DNA of 64,000 nucleotides from Flavobacteriales bacterium (GTDB lineage Bacteria; Bacteroidota; Bacteroidia; Flavobacteriales_D; UBA2798): NCBI GenBank assembly GCA_019694795.1, contig JAIBBF010000002.1, positions 1 to 64,000 of the forward strand, read 5' to 3'. Shown piece by piece: positions 1 to 7,355 of this stretch (position 1 is its first letter; each line of letters starts with the position of its first letter). The notes under the pieces were generated by a model. It saw only the letters and a program-made list of their open reading frames with translations, ran no database searches and was not told where the DNA came from. The position numbers and the translations under genes were made by a program.

Positions 1-115
1 GGTTGCCTTTTTACTAAGAAATAGAATTGAAAAAGATGAATTTCATTTTACAGTAAAAAAAATAGCGCTGATTGTAGTCATCCATATACGCCCAAATTGG
101 CCTAAAAAGGGTATT

Positions 116-252
116 GCCGCTAACGTTTTGCGGCTACCCGAAGGGCGGGACTTTTACCACAAAACTTGATTTGAAAAACTAAACTTCCATTAACCACAAA
201 GGTGTCTTTGGAACACGAAACCCCGCCTTTTGGGTAGGTGCTGTTATAGGGC
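116..252 (-). repeat. attC-like recombination site of a gene cassette
   Basis: This is an imperfect palindrome of about 137 bp. Its outer ends are GCCGCTAAC (116-124) and GTTATAGGGC (243-252), and its inner arms are CTACCCGAAGGGCGGG (134-149) and the reverse complement CTACCCAAAAGGCGGG (222-237), matching at 14 of 16 positions. Read on the minus strand it begins GCCCTATAAC and ends CG|TTAGCGGC, so it has the invariant AAC and GTT of integron attC sites. The R'' end is the exact reverse complement of the start of the adjacent cassette at 830-839, as expected for a cassette that circularises. The other bases do not fit the strict RYYYAAC/GTTRRRY consensus, and no integrase gene is in the window. 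Confidence 0.6.
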
Positions 253-268
253 GTTTTTCTTTCTATCA

Positions 269-811
269 TTATATTTCCCACATTATATAACAGGTTTTAT
301 TTTTAATTAACTCGCTTTCTTCTTTGTCATTACTAAGGTCATCAACTATTTTCTTAATTTCTTCATCTGTCAATTTTCTAATACTGTAAATTAATGCAAT
401 TCTCAAAGCATTTGAAAGTCCTAAAGATGTTTTGATATCTGTTTTTGTATTTTCTTTTACGATAAAGTTGTCAAGCGTGATGGGTGTAAACTGTAGACTA
501 AAAATCGTAATAGAAAAGGTTCCCGAACTCAATTTAATTGAAACAAAACCATCAAAATCAGAGTGAATTGTTGTGTCTGTTACGCTGTTTCTAATTGTAA
601 TGTTTGCAAATGGTATTGCATCTCCTTTATTGTCCAAGATTTGAAATGTCAAAATACTTTTGTCTGTCTGCAGAATGGTGTCTGTTGTTTTGGAGGTAAA
701 GTTTGATTCCTGACTTGTCAAGTGCTGTCTATACTTATGCTTATATTTCTTTTGTCCGAACACGACTGTCGGAAGAAAAATTATTATGAATATGAGAAGT
801 TTCGTTTTCAC
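269..811 (-). CDS. Exported protein with carboxypeptidase-regulatory-like domain (cassette gene)
   Basis: This 180-aa protein has an N-terminal signal peptide (hydrophobic residues 4-19 ending VFGQ). Residues about 53-125 resemble a carboxypeptidase regulatory-like (CarboxypepD_reg) beta-sandwich: LTFQILDNKGDAIPFANITI followed by a DGF turn. The C-terminal 50 residues are charged and helical, and no catalytic domain is visible. The start codon is GTG, 19 bp inside the presumed cassette edge at 839, and the stop lies 17 bp before the attC-like site. This tight packing is typical of integron cassettes. The function is unknown; the domain usually occurs on surface-exposed or TonB-linked proteins. 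Confidence 0.75.
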   Translation of the reverse strand: MKTKLLIFIIIFLPTVVFGQKKYKHKYRQHLTSQESNFTSKTTDTILQTDKSILTFQILDNKGDAIPFANITIRNSVTDTTIHSDFDGFVSIKLSSGTFSITIFSLQFTPITLDNFIVKENTKTDIKTSLGLSNALRIALIYSIRKLTDEEIKKIVDDLSNDKEESELIKNKTCYIMWEI

Positions 812-829
812 GGTCGTCTTTTTTAAAAT

Positions 830-839
830 GCCCTATAAC
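830..839 (-). repeat. Cassette boundary (GTTATAGGGC core)
   Basis: Read on the minus strand, GTTATAGGGC marks the 5' edge of the cassette that carries the 269-811 gene. It is identical to the outer end of the attC-like site at 243-252. Upstream of it in minus reading (about 842-897) lies an imperfect hairpin with a CACCCGAAACGGGT centre that could be the partner recombination site, but that hairpin lacks a recognisable R'' core. Confidence 0.5.
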
Positions 840-904
840 GATTGTATAAGTCTGATAAATGCATCCATAACTACCCGTTTCGGGTGATTATGTCTTACTA
901 ATAT

Positions 905-937
905 AAAACACTAAAGCCAGACCTTTCGATCTGGCTT
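905..937 (-). terminator. Intrinsic terminator of the 962-1384 lipoprotein gene
   Basis: A 7-bp stem AGCCAGA/TCTGGCT (915-921 and 930-936) has an 8-nt loop. On the minus strand it is followed by TTAGTGTTTT. It lies just downstream of the stop codon at 962. Confidence 0.7.
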
Positions 938-961
938 GGCAAACTTTAAAACTATTTTTGG

Positions 962-1384
962 TCATTTTCGCTCAAGGGCGATGGTTTCTTCGTAGTTATA
1001 CTGAAAACCGGAATCGTAATAGGTTTCGGTGTATTTGATGGTTACTGCGTCTTTTTCATTTTTTACAACGGTGTACACATCTGCATCAATGGTGATTTTT
1101 GTTTCGTCATTCGACCAGGTAAAATTTCCGGAGTCGGTCATACCGGCAACATTAATGGTGTAATTTCCTTTGCCGTCTTTACCAAAGTGGAATGTTCCGC
1201 AATTGGTGTAGTTGTCGTCATAGAGTAGAACACCGTCTTCGTACTCAATGCTTCTGAGGGAGGCTACATTCCAATCTCCTCCCTTTTTAAACATTCTTCT
1301 TTCGAGTTGCTTTTCTTTGGAGCAGCTCGTAATCATCATGGCGGTCATCATTAGAAGACCCGTAATCATAAAAAACTTTTTCAT
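962..1384 (-). CDS. Small lipoprotein, lipocalin-like
   Basis: The protein is 140 aa when started at the ATG at 1384, which gives a proper lipoprotein signal: MKKFF, a hydrophobic stretch, then a lipobox-like ITSC with the modified Cys at residue 21. The open frame extends upstream to 1450, but that extension has no signal character. The mature part is a string of beta-strand-like segments resembling the lipocalin-like or DUF5004-type lipoproteins common in Bacteroidota. No catalytic residues are evident. It is monocistronic, followed by a terminator, and lies next to a 6S-like RNA. Confidence 0.75.
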   Translation of the reverse strand: MKKFFMITGLLMMTAMMITSCSKEKQLERRMFKKGGDWNVASLRSIEYEDGVLLYDDNYTNCGTFHFGKDGKGNYTINVAGMTDSGNFTWSNDETKITIDADVYTVVKNEKDAVTIKYTETYYDSGFQYNYEETIALERK

Positions 1385-1459
1385 TTTGAAAGTTTTTGTG
1401 TCATCCGAGCCCTTGATGACGGTTAGACTTAAAAAGCAGCGTGGGCTCACATACCTATC

Positions 1460-1571
1460 TGCTCCTTAGGCTCTGGAAAGCCCGCAAACAAATAAAGTAG
1501 TTGCCCACGCCTTACGTGAGCGGACTTACTTTATTCCCAGTTTGCTGTAAATTTTCCAGATTTAAGGAGCA
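1460..1571 (+). ncRNA. ssrS: 6S-like RNA (candidate 6S-Flavo)
   Basis: This 112-nt segment folds into one long interrupted hairpin. The closing stem is TGCTCCTTA..CTGGAAA against TTTCCAG..TTAAGGAGCA. After an asymmetric bubble (GCCC opposite TGTAAAT) comes GCAAAC/GTTTGC, then AATAAAGTA against TACTTTATT, and an apical hairpin CACG-CCTTA-CGTG. That is the promoter-mimic shape of 6S RNA, which sequesters RNA polymerase holoenzyme. On the plus strand the 3' arm reads TTA-N19-TAAATTTT, close to the Bacteroidota promoter TTG-N19-TAnnTTTG, which favours the plus orientation. The family name is recalled from Rfam and has not been searched. Confidence 0.65.
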
Positions 1572-1866
1572 AGGAATTAGTAACCGCTATATTTTAAAAT
1601 ATGTCTTTGTCTTGAGTGTCTGTTTCGTCTATGTATTTACACAAATATAGTGTGGTTCATTTGTTCATGCAATTGGCAAGGGGTGATTTATTGGATCTTC
1701 TTAACCATAAAACTATACTTGGTTTAGTTAGCCATTTGACCATTTGTTTTCTCTTTCATGGTAAACCATATGGTTGTTTTACGAGTAAAAATTTTTACCG
1801 AATTGTCACCTCCGTTTTTATGGAACTCAATAAAATCAATAGTTTCACGATTTTGACTTTGAAAGC
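1572..1866. other. Gene-less left end of the recombinase island, rich in palindromes
   Basis: No convincing gene is present in these 295 bases. There are perfect palindromes ATATTTTAAAATAT (1589-1602), AACCATATGGTT (1764-1775, overlapping ATGGT-AA-ACCAT at 1758-1769) and GTAAAAATTTTTAC (1785-1798). They may be recombinase or regulator binding sites at the island's left end. A match to the ssrA side that would define an attachment site was not found by eye. Confidence 0.4.
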
Positions 1867-2364
1867 TTAGGCAATTTTTGCGTATTCCAAAGCCTTATTC
1901 AACGTTTTTTGACTGACCTTTCTTTCCTTCAGCTTCGGGTTTGGCTGTTTACATTCCAAGTCATGTTTTAAAATGGTTGCCACCATTAATGCATGACGCT
2001 CTTGGAGATAACTTGACCATATTCCGGCGAACAGTTCCTCAATGAGTAATTGTTGAAGTTTATTTGCATAAAAACGAATGGAAGTGCCGCAAAACGAAAT
2101 ACATGGTCGTGCATCATAACAGATTACACTTGCGCATTGTAAGTACAATTTCTGTTTGTCGGTTTCAGTCATTTCCATTTCGACGTATTCTTGTTTTTTA
2201 CTTGATTTGGGCGAAAGCTCATAATAAAGCGTTTGCAGTGCCTTTTGTTTTTCAAAAAGATCAAATGCAGCATCAAATGAAAGATTACGTCTTTTCAAGT
2301 GCAAATCAAGTAAGTCCTTTATGAGGGCATTTACTTGTGCTTTGTGGTTGTTTTTAGTTTTCAT
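1867..2364 (-). CDS. Hypothetical island protein (165 aa)
   Basis: The family is not recognised. The protein is basic, predicted mostly helical, and soluble, with no signal peptide or membrane segment. It has a central cysteine pair region (LQCASVICYDARPCISFC) and a lysine-rich C-terminus (KLKERKVSQKTLNKALEYAK) that could contact nucleic acid. The ATG at 2364 is preferred over an upstream GTG because AAAGGTG lies 5 bases upstream as a ribosome-binding site. It overlaps the 3' end of the gene at 2354 by 11 bp, so the two are translationally linked and presumably expressed from the promoter at 2917-2946. Confidence 0.65.
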   Translation of the reverse strand: MKTKNNHKAQVNALIKDLLDLHLKRRNLSFDAAFDLFEKQKALQTLYYELSPKSSKKQEYVEMEMTETDKQKLYLQCASVICYDARPCISFCGTSIRFYANKLQQLLIEELFAGIWSSYLQERHALMVATILKHDLECKQPNPKLKERKVSQKTLNKALEYAKIA

Positions 2365-2917
2365 GGTAATCACCTTTCATAAGGTTATATAATAAGGCAT
2401 GGTTTGACTGATGATGTCCAAACATGATATAAAGCAATTCGGAGTCCTTATATCTATGCTTAACGGAAGGACTTTCCTTGACTCTTTGTATTTGGACCAA
2501 GCACTCGCGGTCTTGAGGTCTAGTATTCCACCTATCATGCTTTGGGATAAACTTTGCCATTCTTATGTCTCCGATGACGCCACTCAAGTATCTCTCTTTA
2601 GGATATCGATACACAGGTATTTTCATTTGAAGAAAGTCAACAGAAACACGAAGACATTGAAAGGAGTCCATGATAAGGTTGTCATGATCCTTAAGCATGG
2701 CATCCAAATGCCAATGAAGTGATACCAAGTCTATGATCTTTTCGTCATGATCATCACTTGGCATATTCATGGGGCTCTTACGAATGGCAATACAGCTATC
2801 ACAATACAAGACATTTTCATCATGAGCCGTAAAGGACTTCTCACAGAATTTGCACTTGCTTGAGGGACTTGAGTTTTTGATAATTCTCACCTTTCCTTTT
2901 TTGTTAACATAGTACAC
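2354..2917 (-). CDS. Zinc-ribbon hypothetical protein of the island
   Basis: The protein is up to 187 aa. An N-terminal zinc-ribbon-like motif CKFC-x12-CDSC (about residues 22-41) is followed by a helical region and the basic, aromatic C-terminus HRYKDSELLYIMFGHHQSNH. No known family is recognised; the ribbon suggests nucleic-acid or protein binding. The longest frame starts with GTG at 2917, but the promoter's -7 element covers 2917-2924 and implies a transcript start near 2912. The true start may therefore be the GTG at 2890 (VRIIKNSS). It is divergent from the MerR-type gene and the first gene of a two-gene unit with 1867-2364. Confidence 0.65.
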   Translation of the reverse strand: MYYVNKKGKVRIIKNSSPSSKCKFCEKSFTAHDENVLYCDSCIAIRKSPMNMPSDDHDEKIIDLVSLHWHLDAMLKDHDNLIMDSFQCLRVSVDFLQMKIPVYRYPKERYLSGVIGDIRMAKFIPKHDRWNTRPQDRECLVQIQRVKESPSVKHRYKDSELLYIMFGHHQSNHALLYNLMKGDYHEN

Positions 2918-2946
2918 AAATGTATGATAGTTTACTATATTTGCAA
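2917..2946 (-). promoter_or_regulatory. Consensus Bacteroidota promoter for the two minus-strand island genes
   Basis: On the minus strand TTG (2944-2946) is followed by exactly 19 bases and TACATTTG (2917-2924), a full match to TTG-N19-TAnnTTTG. The spacer contains the inverted repeat ATAGT-TT-ACTAT (2927-2938), a plausible operator for the divergent MerR-type regulator. Confidence 0.7.
2936..2943 (+). promoter_or_regulatory. -7 element TATATTTG of the MerR-type gene
   Basis: TATATTTG matches TAnnTTTG and ends 4 nt before the ATG at 2948, so the mRNA would start at or next to the start codon. It is nested inside the opposing promoter and abuts the ATAGT-TT-ACTAT operator candidate. No TTG stands at the -33 position, which fits a weak or activator-dependent promoter. 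Confidence 0.5.
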
Positions 2947-2947
2947 C

Positions 2948-3820
2948 ATGATGAATGAAAAATTTCTCAAAGAGTCCCTAAAGGGCTCCCTTGCCAAAAT
3001 GGAGGCTTTAAGCAAGAGGTCTATTCCTTATTCCAATTCGGGGGTGCCCGGATATATGATAAAGCACTGGGAGTCCAAAGGATTGGTTCCTGTTGTGGGG
3101 CTTCCGAATCAAAACCGTGAATACACCATTGTAGATTACATATGGGTATGTCTTGTAAGGGACTTAACCAGTCTTGGTTATCCATGGGACAACATCCGAA
3201 AGCTTATGGTGCTCATGTTATCACCTCAGAGTCCAAATGAATATTTCAAAGAGATGAATTCGAATGCCATTGAAAGCATTAAAGATGGAATCTGGAGCCA
3301 AGGTTTAGTCGAGGAGGACTTCTTTGATAAAAAGAGATATGAGTTCTCCGTCTTCTACCTTTTGGTATTAACAGGATTCACCTTTGATCGAACCGTTTCA
3401 TTATTGGTAAATGCCAAAGGAGAGTTCATGATCGAGGACTTGAAGGATCAAAAAGATAACTTTTACTTGATGAAATGGCATGAGTTTAAACAAGTGCCTC
3501 ATGTGTGCGTCAGTCTTTCAAAGATTTTAAGTGATGTTTTACTTGGGCTTGAGCCAAAAAAGTATTTACTGGCAAATGGTGTAATTGATGAAAAGGAACT
3601 TGAGGTCTTGGAAAGAATCCGTTCGGGGCGTTATCAAGAGATTACCGTTTCATGCAATAAGAACGGTCAGATCACAAAAGCATCCTTTACAGAAGTTCAA
3701 AAGGTCACAAATGCGACACGCATAGCAGACTTAATCGCAATAAATGGATATCAAGAAATCGTCTTAAAAACCGAAAACGGAAATGTAGTGCATTGCACCA
3801 ATACACGTAAATGGAAGTAA
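2948..3820 (+). CDS. MerR-type HTH regulator of the island
   Basis: The protein is 290 aa. Residues about 25-90 look like a MerR-family winged-helix DNA-binding domain: SGVPGYMIKHWESKGLVP, then NREYTIVDYIWVCLVRDL and GYPWDNIRKLM, corresponding to helix-turn-helix, wing and second helix pair. The remaining 200 residues have no recognised domain, and the C-terminal 75 (from ELEVLERIRSGRYQEI) alternate strand and helix. It starts at the first of two ATGs directly below a TATATTTG element. It probably autoregulates and controls the divergent pair at the shared operator. MerR-like proteins commonly accompany serine recombinases on mobile elements. Confidence 0.7.
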   Translation: MMNEKFLKESLKGSLAKMEALSKRSIPYSNSGVPGYMIKHWESKGLVPVVGLPNQNREYTIVDYIWVCLVRDLTSLGYPWDNIRKLMVLMLSPQSPNEYFKEMNSNAIESIKDGIWSQGLVEEDFFDKKRYEFSVFYLLVLTGFTFDRTVSLLVNAKGEFMIEDLKDQKDNFYLMKWHEFKQVPHVCVSLSKILSDVLLGLEPKKYLLANGVIDEKELEVLERIRSGRYQEITVSCNKNGQITKASFTEVQKVTNATRIADLIAINGYQEIVLKTENGNVVHCTNTRKWK

Positions 3821-3898
3821 CTATTGCATAAGGCAAGGTAATGTGTTCGGGAGTAGATACTCAACAAGCGTGAGGTCTAATCTGTATCAAGACCTTAA

Positions 3899-4057
3899 AT
3901 GAAACAAAAATGTAAAGCTGAAAGAAAACTAAATGAAGATGAAACTAAGTTAGTCGAGAAGCTCTTTGAACAATGGGCTGAGATTTTTAAACAACACCAA
4001 AAAAAGGAATCAAATGAGCAAGATAAAAAGAGCCGCCATCATGGGCAGGGTAAGTAG
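3899..4057 (+). CDS. 52-aa helical ORF overlapping the recombinase start
   Basis: This small open frame starts at ATG 3899 and is charged and predicted fully helical (LNEDETKLVEKLFEQWAEIF). It overlaps the 5' end of the serine recombinase gene by 44 bp in another frame, with the recombinase ATG embedded in its codons. That arrangement suggests translational coupling or an accessory peptide such as a recombination directionality factor. Support is limited to composition and placement. Confidence 0.4.
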   Translation: MKQKCKAERKLNEDETKLVEKLFEQWAEIFKQHQKKESNEQDKKSRHHGQGK

Positions 4058-5612
4058 TGATGAACAAGCCAAGGGATACTCCTTAGATGTTCAAATCGAT
4101 GCACTTACAGGTTATTGTGTCCGTAACAACATAGAAATCGTTTACACCTTTAAAGAAGATCATTCCGCAAAGTCTTTCGACCGTCCTGCCTTTAAAGAGT
4201 TTCTACGATTTGCTAAGTCCAACAAGGGGAAAATCGATTTATTGTTATTTACATCATGGGATAGATTCTCACGCAACACAGCAGATGCTTATGAGATGCT
4301 TGGTGTACTTAAGCGCCTTGGTATCGAGCCACAAGCCACAGAACAACCCATTGACTTAAGTATTCCGGAGAATAAGGCCATGCTGGCATTTTATCTTGCA
4401 ATTCCAGAGATTGAAAATGATCGCCGGTCGATAAAAATAACGGGTGGTATTAAGGGTGCATTAAAGGAGGGGAGATGGGTTGGAGCCATTCCTAGAGGAT
4501 ATTGTAGGGTAAGGGAACAAAATGGGAAAACGCAAATGATCCCAAATTCAGATGCACCTATGATTAAACGTCTATTTATGTGGATTGAAGACGGCTTTAA
4601 TCAACAAGAATGTATCCGAATGGCAATGGATCAATTTGGATATAAAATTGATAAAACACGATTATCGATCTTATTGAGAAATCCCCTTTATGTTGGGAAA
4701 ATTTTAATTAAAGGTGATTTAAATTGTACTGATCAATTGATTGATGCAAAACATGAAGCAATTGTCAATGAGTCTTTGTTTTTTGCAGTTCAGGAAAGGT
4801 TAAATATTGCCTCTCAACATTCAAATCGTGTGAAAGCTACTACGAAAGACGAAGCTCTACCTTTGCGTGGGATTTACAAATGCCACCATTGTGGAAACAA
4901 TCTTACAGGAAGTGCTTCGAAAGGCAAATCGGGAAGAGGATACTACTATTACCATTGCAACCATTGTAAGCAATTGCGAGTACGTGCTGATTACGCAAAT
5001 TTGGTCATTGAAAATGTACTGAGGGAAATTGAACTAACGCAAAATGCCGAAAGAGTGTTCGAAAAAATAATGAAAAAATATTTTAACGGATCTGCTGCAG
5101 AAAGAGCACGCAAAAAGGAAATACATTCTAAACAGCTCGCTGAAACCGAAAAAAGAATTAAGAACTTGGAAGAACTTTTCCTTGATCGGTCATTGTCCAT
5201 TGAAGAATTTCGGTCATTAAAGGATTCTTTAGACAAAGACAAAAAAAAACAGCGCGATGAGATAATAAAACTGGAGGAGGATAGAAGTAGTGTCGATCAA
5301 AAAATAAAAAATGCCATAAAGCTCTCTAAAGGAATCAGGGAGTTATACCTAAGCCTAGATGTACATGGAAAAAGCAAGCTGCTTTGTTCGATTTTTCCGG
5401 AAAGACTGGAAATTGAAAATGGGAAATGTCGAACACCTTCGCTTCATCCGGCCCTTCTTCTGGTTCTTAGGTGTGCCAAGGGGTCTGAAAATAAAAAAGC
5501 GGGAAATTTGACAGACAATCTGCAAATTTCCCGCCGGGTGGAGCCGGAGGGAGTCGAACCCTCGTCCAATCAGGGAAGCCGCAAGGTTTCTACATGTTTA
5601 TTTGCAAATTGA
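4014..5612 (+). CDS. Large serine recombinase (site-specific integrase)
   Basis: The protein is 532 aa from the ATG at 4014. Residues 3-145 form a resolvase/invertase catalytic domain: IMGRVSSDEQ with the nucleophile Ser14, DRFSRN at 83-88 and EIENDRRS near 132-139. Then come the Recombinase domain (about 155-260), a zinc-ribbon domain (CHHCGNN...CNHCKQ, about 293-325) and a long coiled coil (about 350-440). It catalyses attP x attB integration of the island. The last roughly 25 codons run antisense through the 3' end of ssrA, so this tail is probably an incidental read-through created by the integration position. ssrA is a known integration hotspot. Confidence 0.9.
   Translation: MSKIKRAAIMGRVSSDEQAKGYSLDVQIDALTGYCVRNNIEIVYTFKEDHSAKSFDRPAFKEFLRFAKSNKGKIDLLLFTSWDRFSRNTADAYEMLGVLKRLGIEPQATEQPIDLSIPENKAMLAFYLAIPEIENDRRSIKITGGIKGALKEGRWVGAIPRGYCRVREQNGKTQMIPNSDAPMIKRLFMWIEDGFNQQECIRMAMDQFGYKIDKTRLSILLRNPLYVGKILIKGDLNCTDQLIDAKHEAIVNESLFFAVQERLNIASQHSNRVKATTKDEALPLRGIYKCHHCGNNLTGSASKGKSGRGYYYYHCNHCKQLRVRADYANLVIENVLREIELTQNAERVFEKIMKKYFNGSAAERARKKEIHSKQLAETEKRIKNLEELFLDRSLSIEEFRSLKDSLDKDKKKQRDEIIKLEEDRSSVDQKIKNAIKLSKGIRELYLSLDVHGKSKLLCSIFPERLEIENGKCRTPSLHPALLLVLRCAKGSENKKAGNLTDNLQISRRVEPEGVEPSSNQGSRKVSTCLFAN
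5493..5534 (-). terminator. ssrA intrinsic terminator
   Basis: A perfect 12-bp stem GCGGGAAATTTG/CAAATTTCCCGC (5499-5510 and 5523-5534) is followed on the minus strand by TTTTTTAT. It lies just past the 3' end of tmRNA and inside the recombinase coding frame on the other strand. Confidence 0.85.
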
Positions 5613-5929
5613 TTTTCGTCGCAAAGCCGGAATGCAACCTCCAATTTTGCGCTTAGTTTCTAAAGTTTTTCGTCGATCCTCCGAAACGCCGGACCGCTTA
5701 TCCCGAAAGCTCGGCACCTCTGGATCTCCCACTAACGGGCGGAGCAGGAGAGAAGTGTCCTCGTCCCACACCTGGTGCGGGATTAAGCGAAATTCACTTC
5801 TGTGAATTAAGCAGCGAGAGCGTAGTTATTTTCGCCATTTATAGTTTGGAAAGCTGATTAACGTGCATTTTTCCATGGCACGACATGCTTGCTTGAAACT
5901 CCAACCCGCTGTCAAAGCCGGTCGGCCCC
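5537..5929 (-). ncRNA. ssrA: tmRNA
   Basis: This is a 393-nt transfer-messenger RNA on the minus strand. The acceptor stem GGGGCCG (5' end at 5929) pairs with CGGCTCC (5540-5546), and the T-arm GGTTCGACTCC is present. The 3' CCA is only partly encoded (ACCC follows the stem). The tag reading frame encodes GENNYALAA followed by TAA, near 5815-5845. It rescues stalled ribosomes together with SmpB. A -7 element TATCTTTG lies 18 bp upstream at 5948-5955 (minus). Its 3' end is overlapped antisense by the recombinase ORF. The usual pseudoknot positions were not modelled. Confidence 0.93.
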
Positions 5930-5947
5930 AAATGTGAAAGAACACTA

Positions 5948-5955
5948 CAAAGATA
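5948..5955 (-). promoter_or_regulatory. ssrA -7 element
   Basis: On the minus strand TATCTTTG matches TAnnTTTG and lies 18 bp upstream of the mature tmRNA 5' end, leaving room for a short leader removed by RNase P. No exact TTG sits at the ideal distance. Confidence 0.5.
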
Positions 5956-6111
5956 CATCAAAAAGCCTGCAAAAAGGGAAAAATCAAAAAGAGTGCGTGA
6001 AATTGCGGACGATTTGTCAGGTTTTTAGCTCTGCTATACCTGTTGTATTTTTTACATCAGATTTTAGTTCCTGTTAGTATTTATACACGCGAATCCGATT
6101 ATTTTTGTGAC

Positions 6112-7329
6112 ATGGAAAGGAAAATTACGTTGGGTATTATCCGCGAGGGAAAAGTACCACCCGATAAACGAGTGCCGCTTACCCCATCACAATGTGTGGA
6201 AGTAATGAAACAACATCCCGAGTTCGATATTCTTATTGAACCAAGTGTGAAGCGTTGTTTTCCGGATTCGGAATATGAGGAGCAGGGATTGGTGTTGTCC
6301 GACAAAATGAATGAGTGTGATGTGTTGATGGGAATTAAGGAAGTCCCCATGAACGAATTGATTGCAGATAAAACGTATTTTTTCTTTTCACACACCATTA
6401 AAAAACAAGCGCACAATCGTAAGCTTCTCAAAAAAATGATCGATCTGAATATTACCATGATCGATTATGAAACCTTAACAGATACCAATGGAAACCGCAT
6501 TATTGCATTTGGAAGATATGCAGGTATTGTTGGTTGTTACAATGCTTTCCGCACCTTCGGTGAGAAATTTGGTGTATTCCATTTAAAGCCTGCGCATGAA
6601 TGTTTCGATCGCAAGGAAATGGATGCCGAATTAAAAAAAGTAATTCTTCCTCCCGGATATAAAATTGTAGTTACAGGATCCGGTCGCGTTGGTGGTGGAT
6701 GTCTCGAAGTTTTGCATACCCTAGGAATGAAAGAAGTGAAAGCGCATGATTTTTTAGTGGGTAAATTTTCTCAACCGGTGTACACTGTTTTGCACGTGGG
6801 TGATTATAACAAAAGCAAGGATGGTTCCGAATTCGATAAGAAAAAATTCTATACTGATCCGTCTGCTTTCGAATCGGATTTTCTCAAATGGGCACGTGAG
6901 GCCGACATGTATATTCCTTGTCACTTTTGGGATCGCCGTGCACCTCAGATTTTGGTGAAAGAAGATTACCTCGATCCGAAATTCCGCATTCGTATTATCT
7001 CCGATATCTCCTGTGATATAGGAGAACCTATAGCCTCCACATTGCGTTCTTCCACCATTGCAGATCCGTTTTACGGTTATGATCCAAAGACGGGCGAAGA
7101 AGCCGATTTTTATGCACCGCACACCATTGGTGTGATGGCCGTTGATAATCTTCCCTGCGAATTACCACGCGATGCGAGTCGTGATTTCGGTAAAATTTTG
7201 AGTGAGGAAATTATTCCTTTGTTGTTGGGTAACGACAAAGATCAAATTCTTGAACGCGCCACCATTTGTAAAAACGGAGATCTTACTCCACGTTACGAAT
7301 ACCTGCGCGATTATTTAAACGGAAATTAA
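6112..7329 (+). CDS. Alanine dehydrogenase/transhydrogenase-family oxidoreductase, saccharopine dehydrogenase-like
   Basis: The protein is 405 aa. The N-terminal half has the AlaDH/PNT signature (LGIIREGKVPPDKRVPLTP, residues 5-23), and a Rossmann fold follows with the glycine motif VVTGSGRVGGG near residue 190. The late HTIGVMAVDNLPCELPRDAS resembles the lysine-forming saccharopine dehydrogenase branch, so an NAD(P)-dependent amino-acid or saccharopine-type oxidoreductase is likely; the substrate is not proven. The ATG at 6112 is chosen because TATTTTTG (6100-6107) ends 4 nt before it; the open frame upstream has no matching homologous start. Confidence 0.8.
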   Translation: MERKITLGIIREGKVPPDKRVPLTPSQCVEVMKQHPEFDILIEPSVKRCFPDSEYEEQGLVLSDKMNECDVLMGIKEVPMNELIADKTYFFFSHTIKKQAHNRKLLKKMIDLNITMIDYETLTDTNGNRIIAFGRYAGIVGCYNAFRTFGEKFGVFHLKPAHECFDRKEMDAELKKVILPPGYKIVVTGSGRVGGGCLEVLHTLGMKEVKAHDFLVGKFSQPVYTVLHVGDYNKSKDGSEFDKKKFYTDPSAFESDFLKWAREADMYIPCHFWDRRAPQILVKEDYLDPKFRIRIISDISCDIGEPIASTLRSSTIADPFYGYDPKTGEEADFYAPHTIGVMAVDNLPCELPRDASRDFGKILSEEIIPLLLGNDKDQILERATICKNGDLTPRYEYLRDYLNGN

Positions 7330-7355
7330 GTTCGGTTTAAATTCAATGAATTCCT

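Noticed and set aside
1-115. Second cassette gene running off the left edge
   Set aside because: Only a 23-codon ATG frame (minus strand) is present after the TTAGCGGC junction, so no gene can be supported in this fragment.
842-897. Second attC or attI site next to the first cassette
   Set aside because: An imperfect hairpin is present but it lacks an AAC-type R'' core, so the left partner site cannot be named.
5602-6077. Plus-strand open frames across the tmRNA gene
   Set aside because: They lie antisense to structured tmRNA sequence and show no protein family resemblance.
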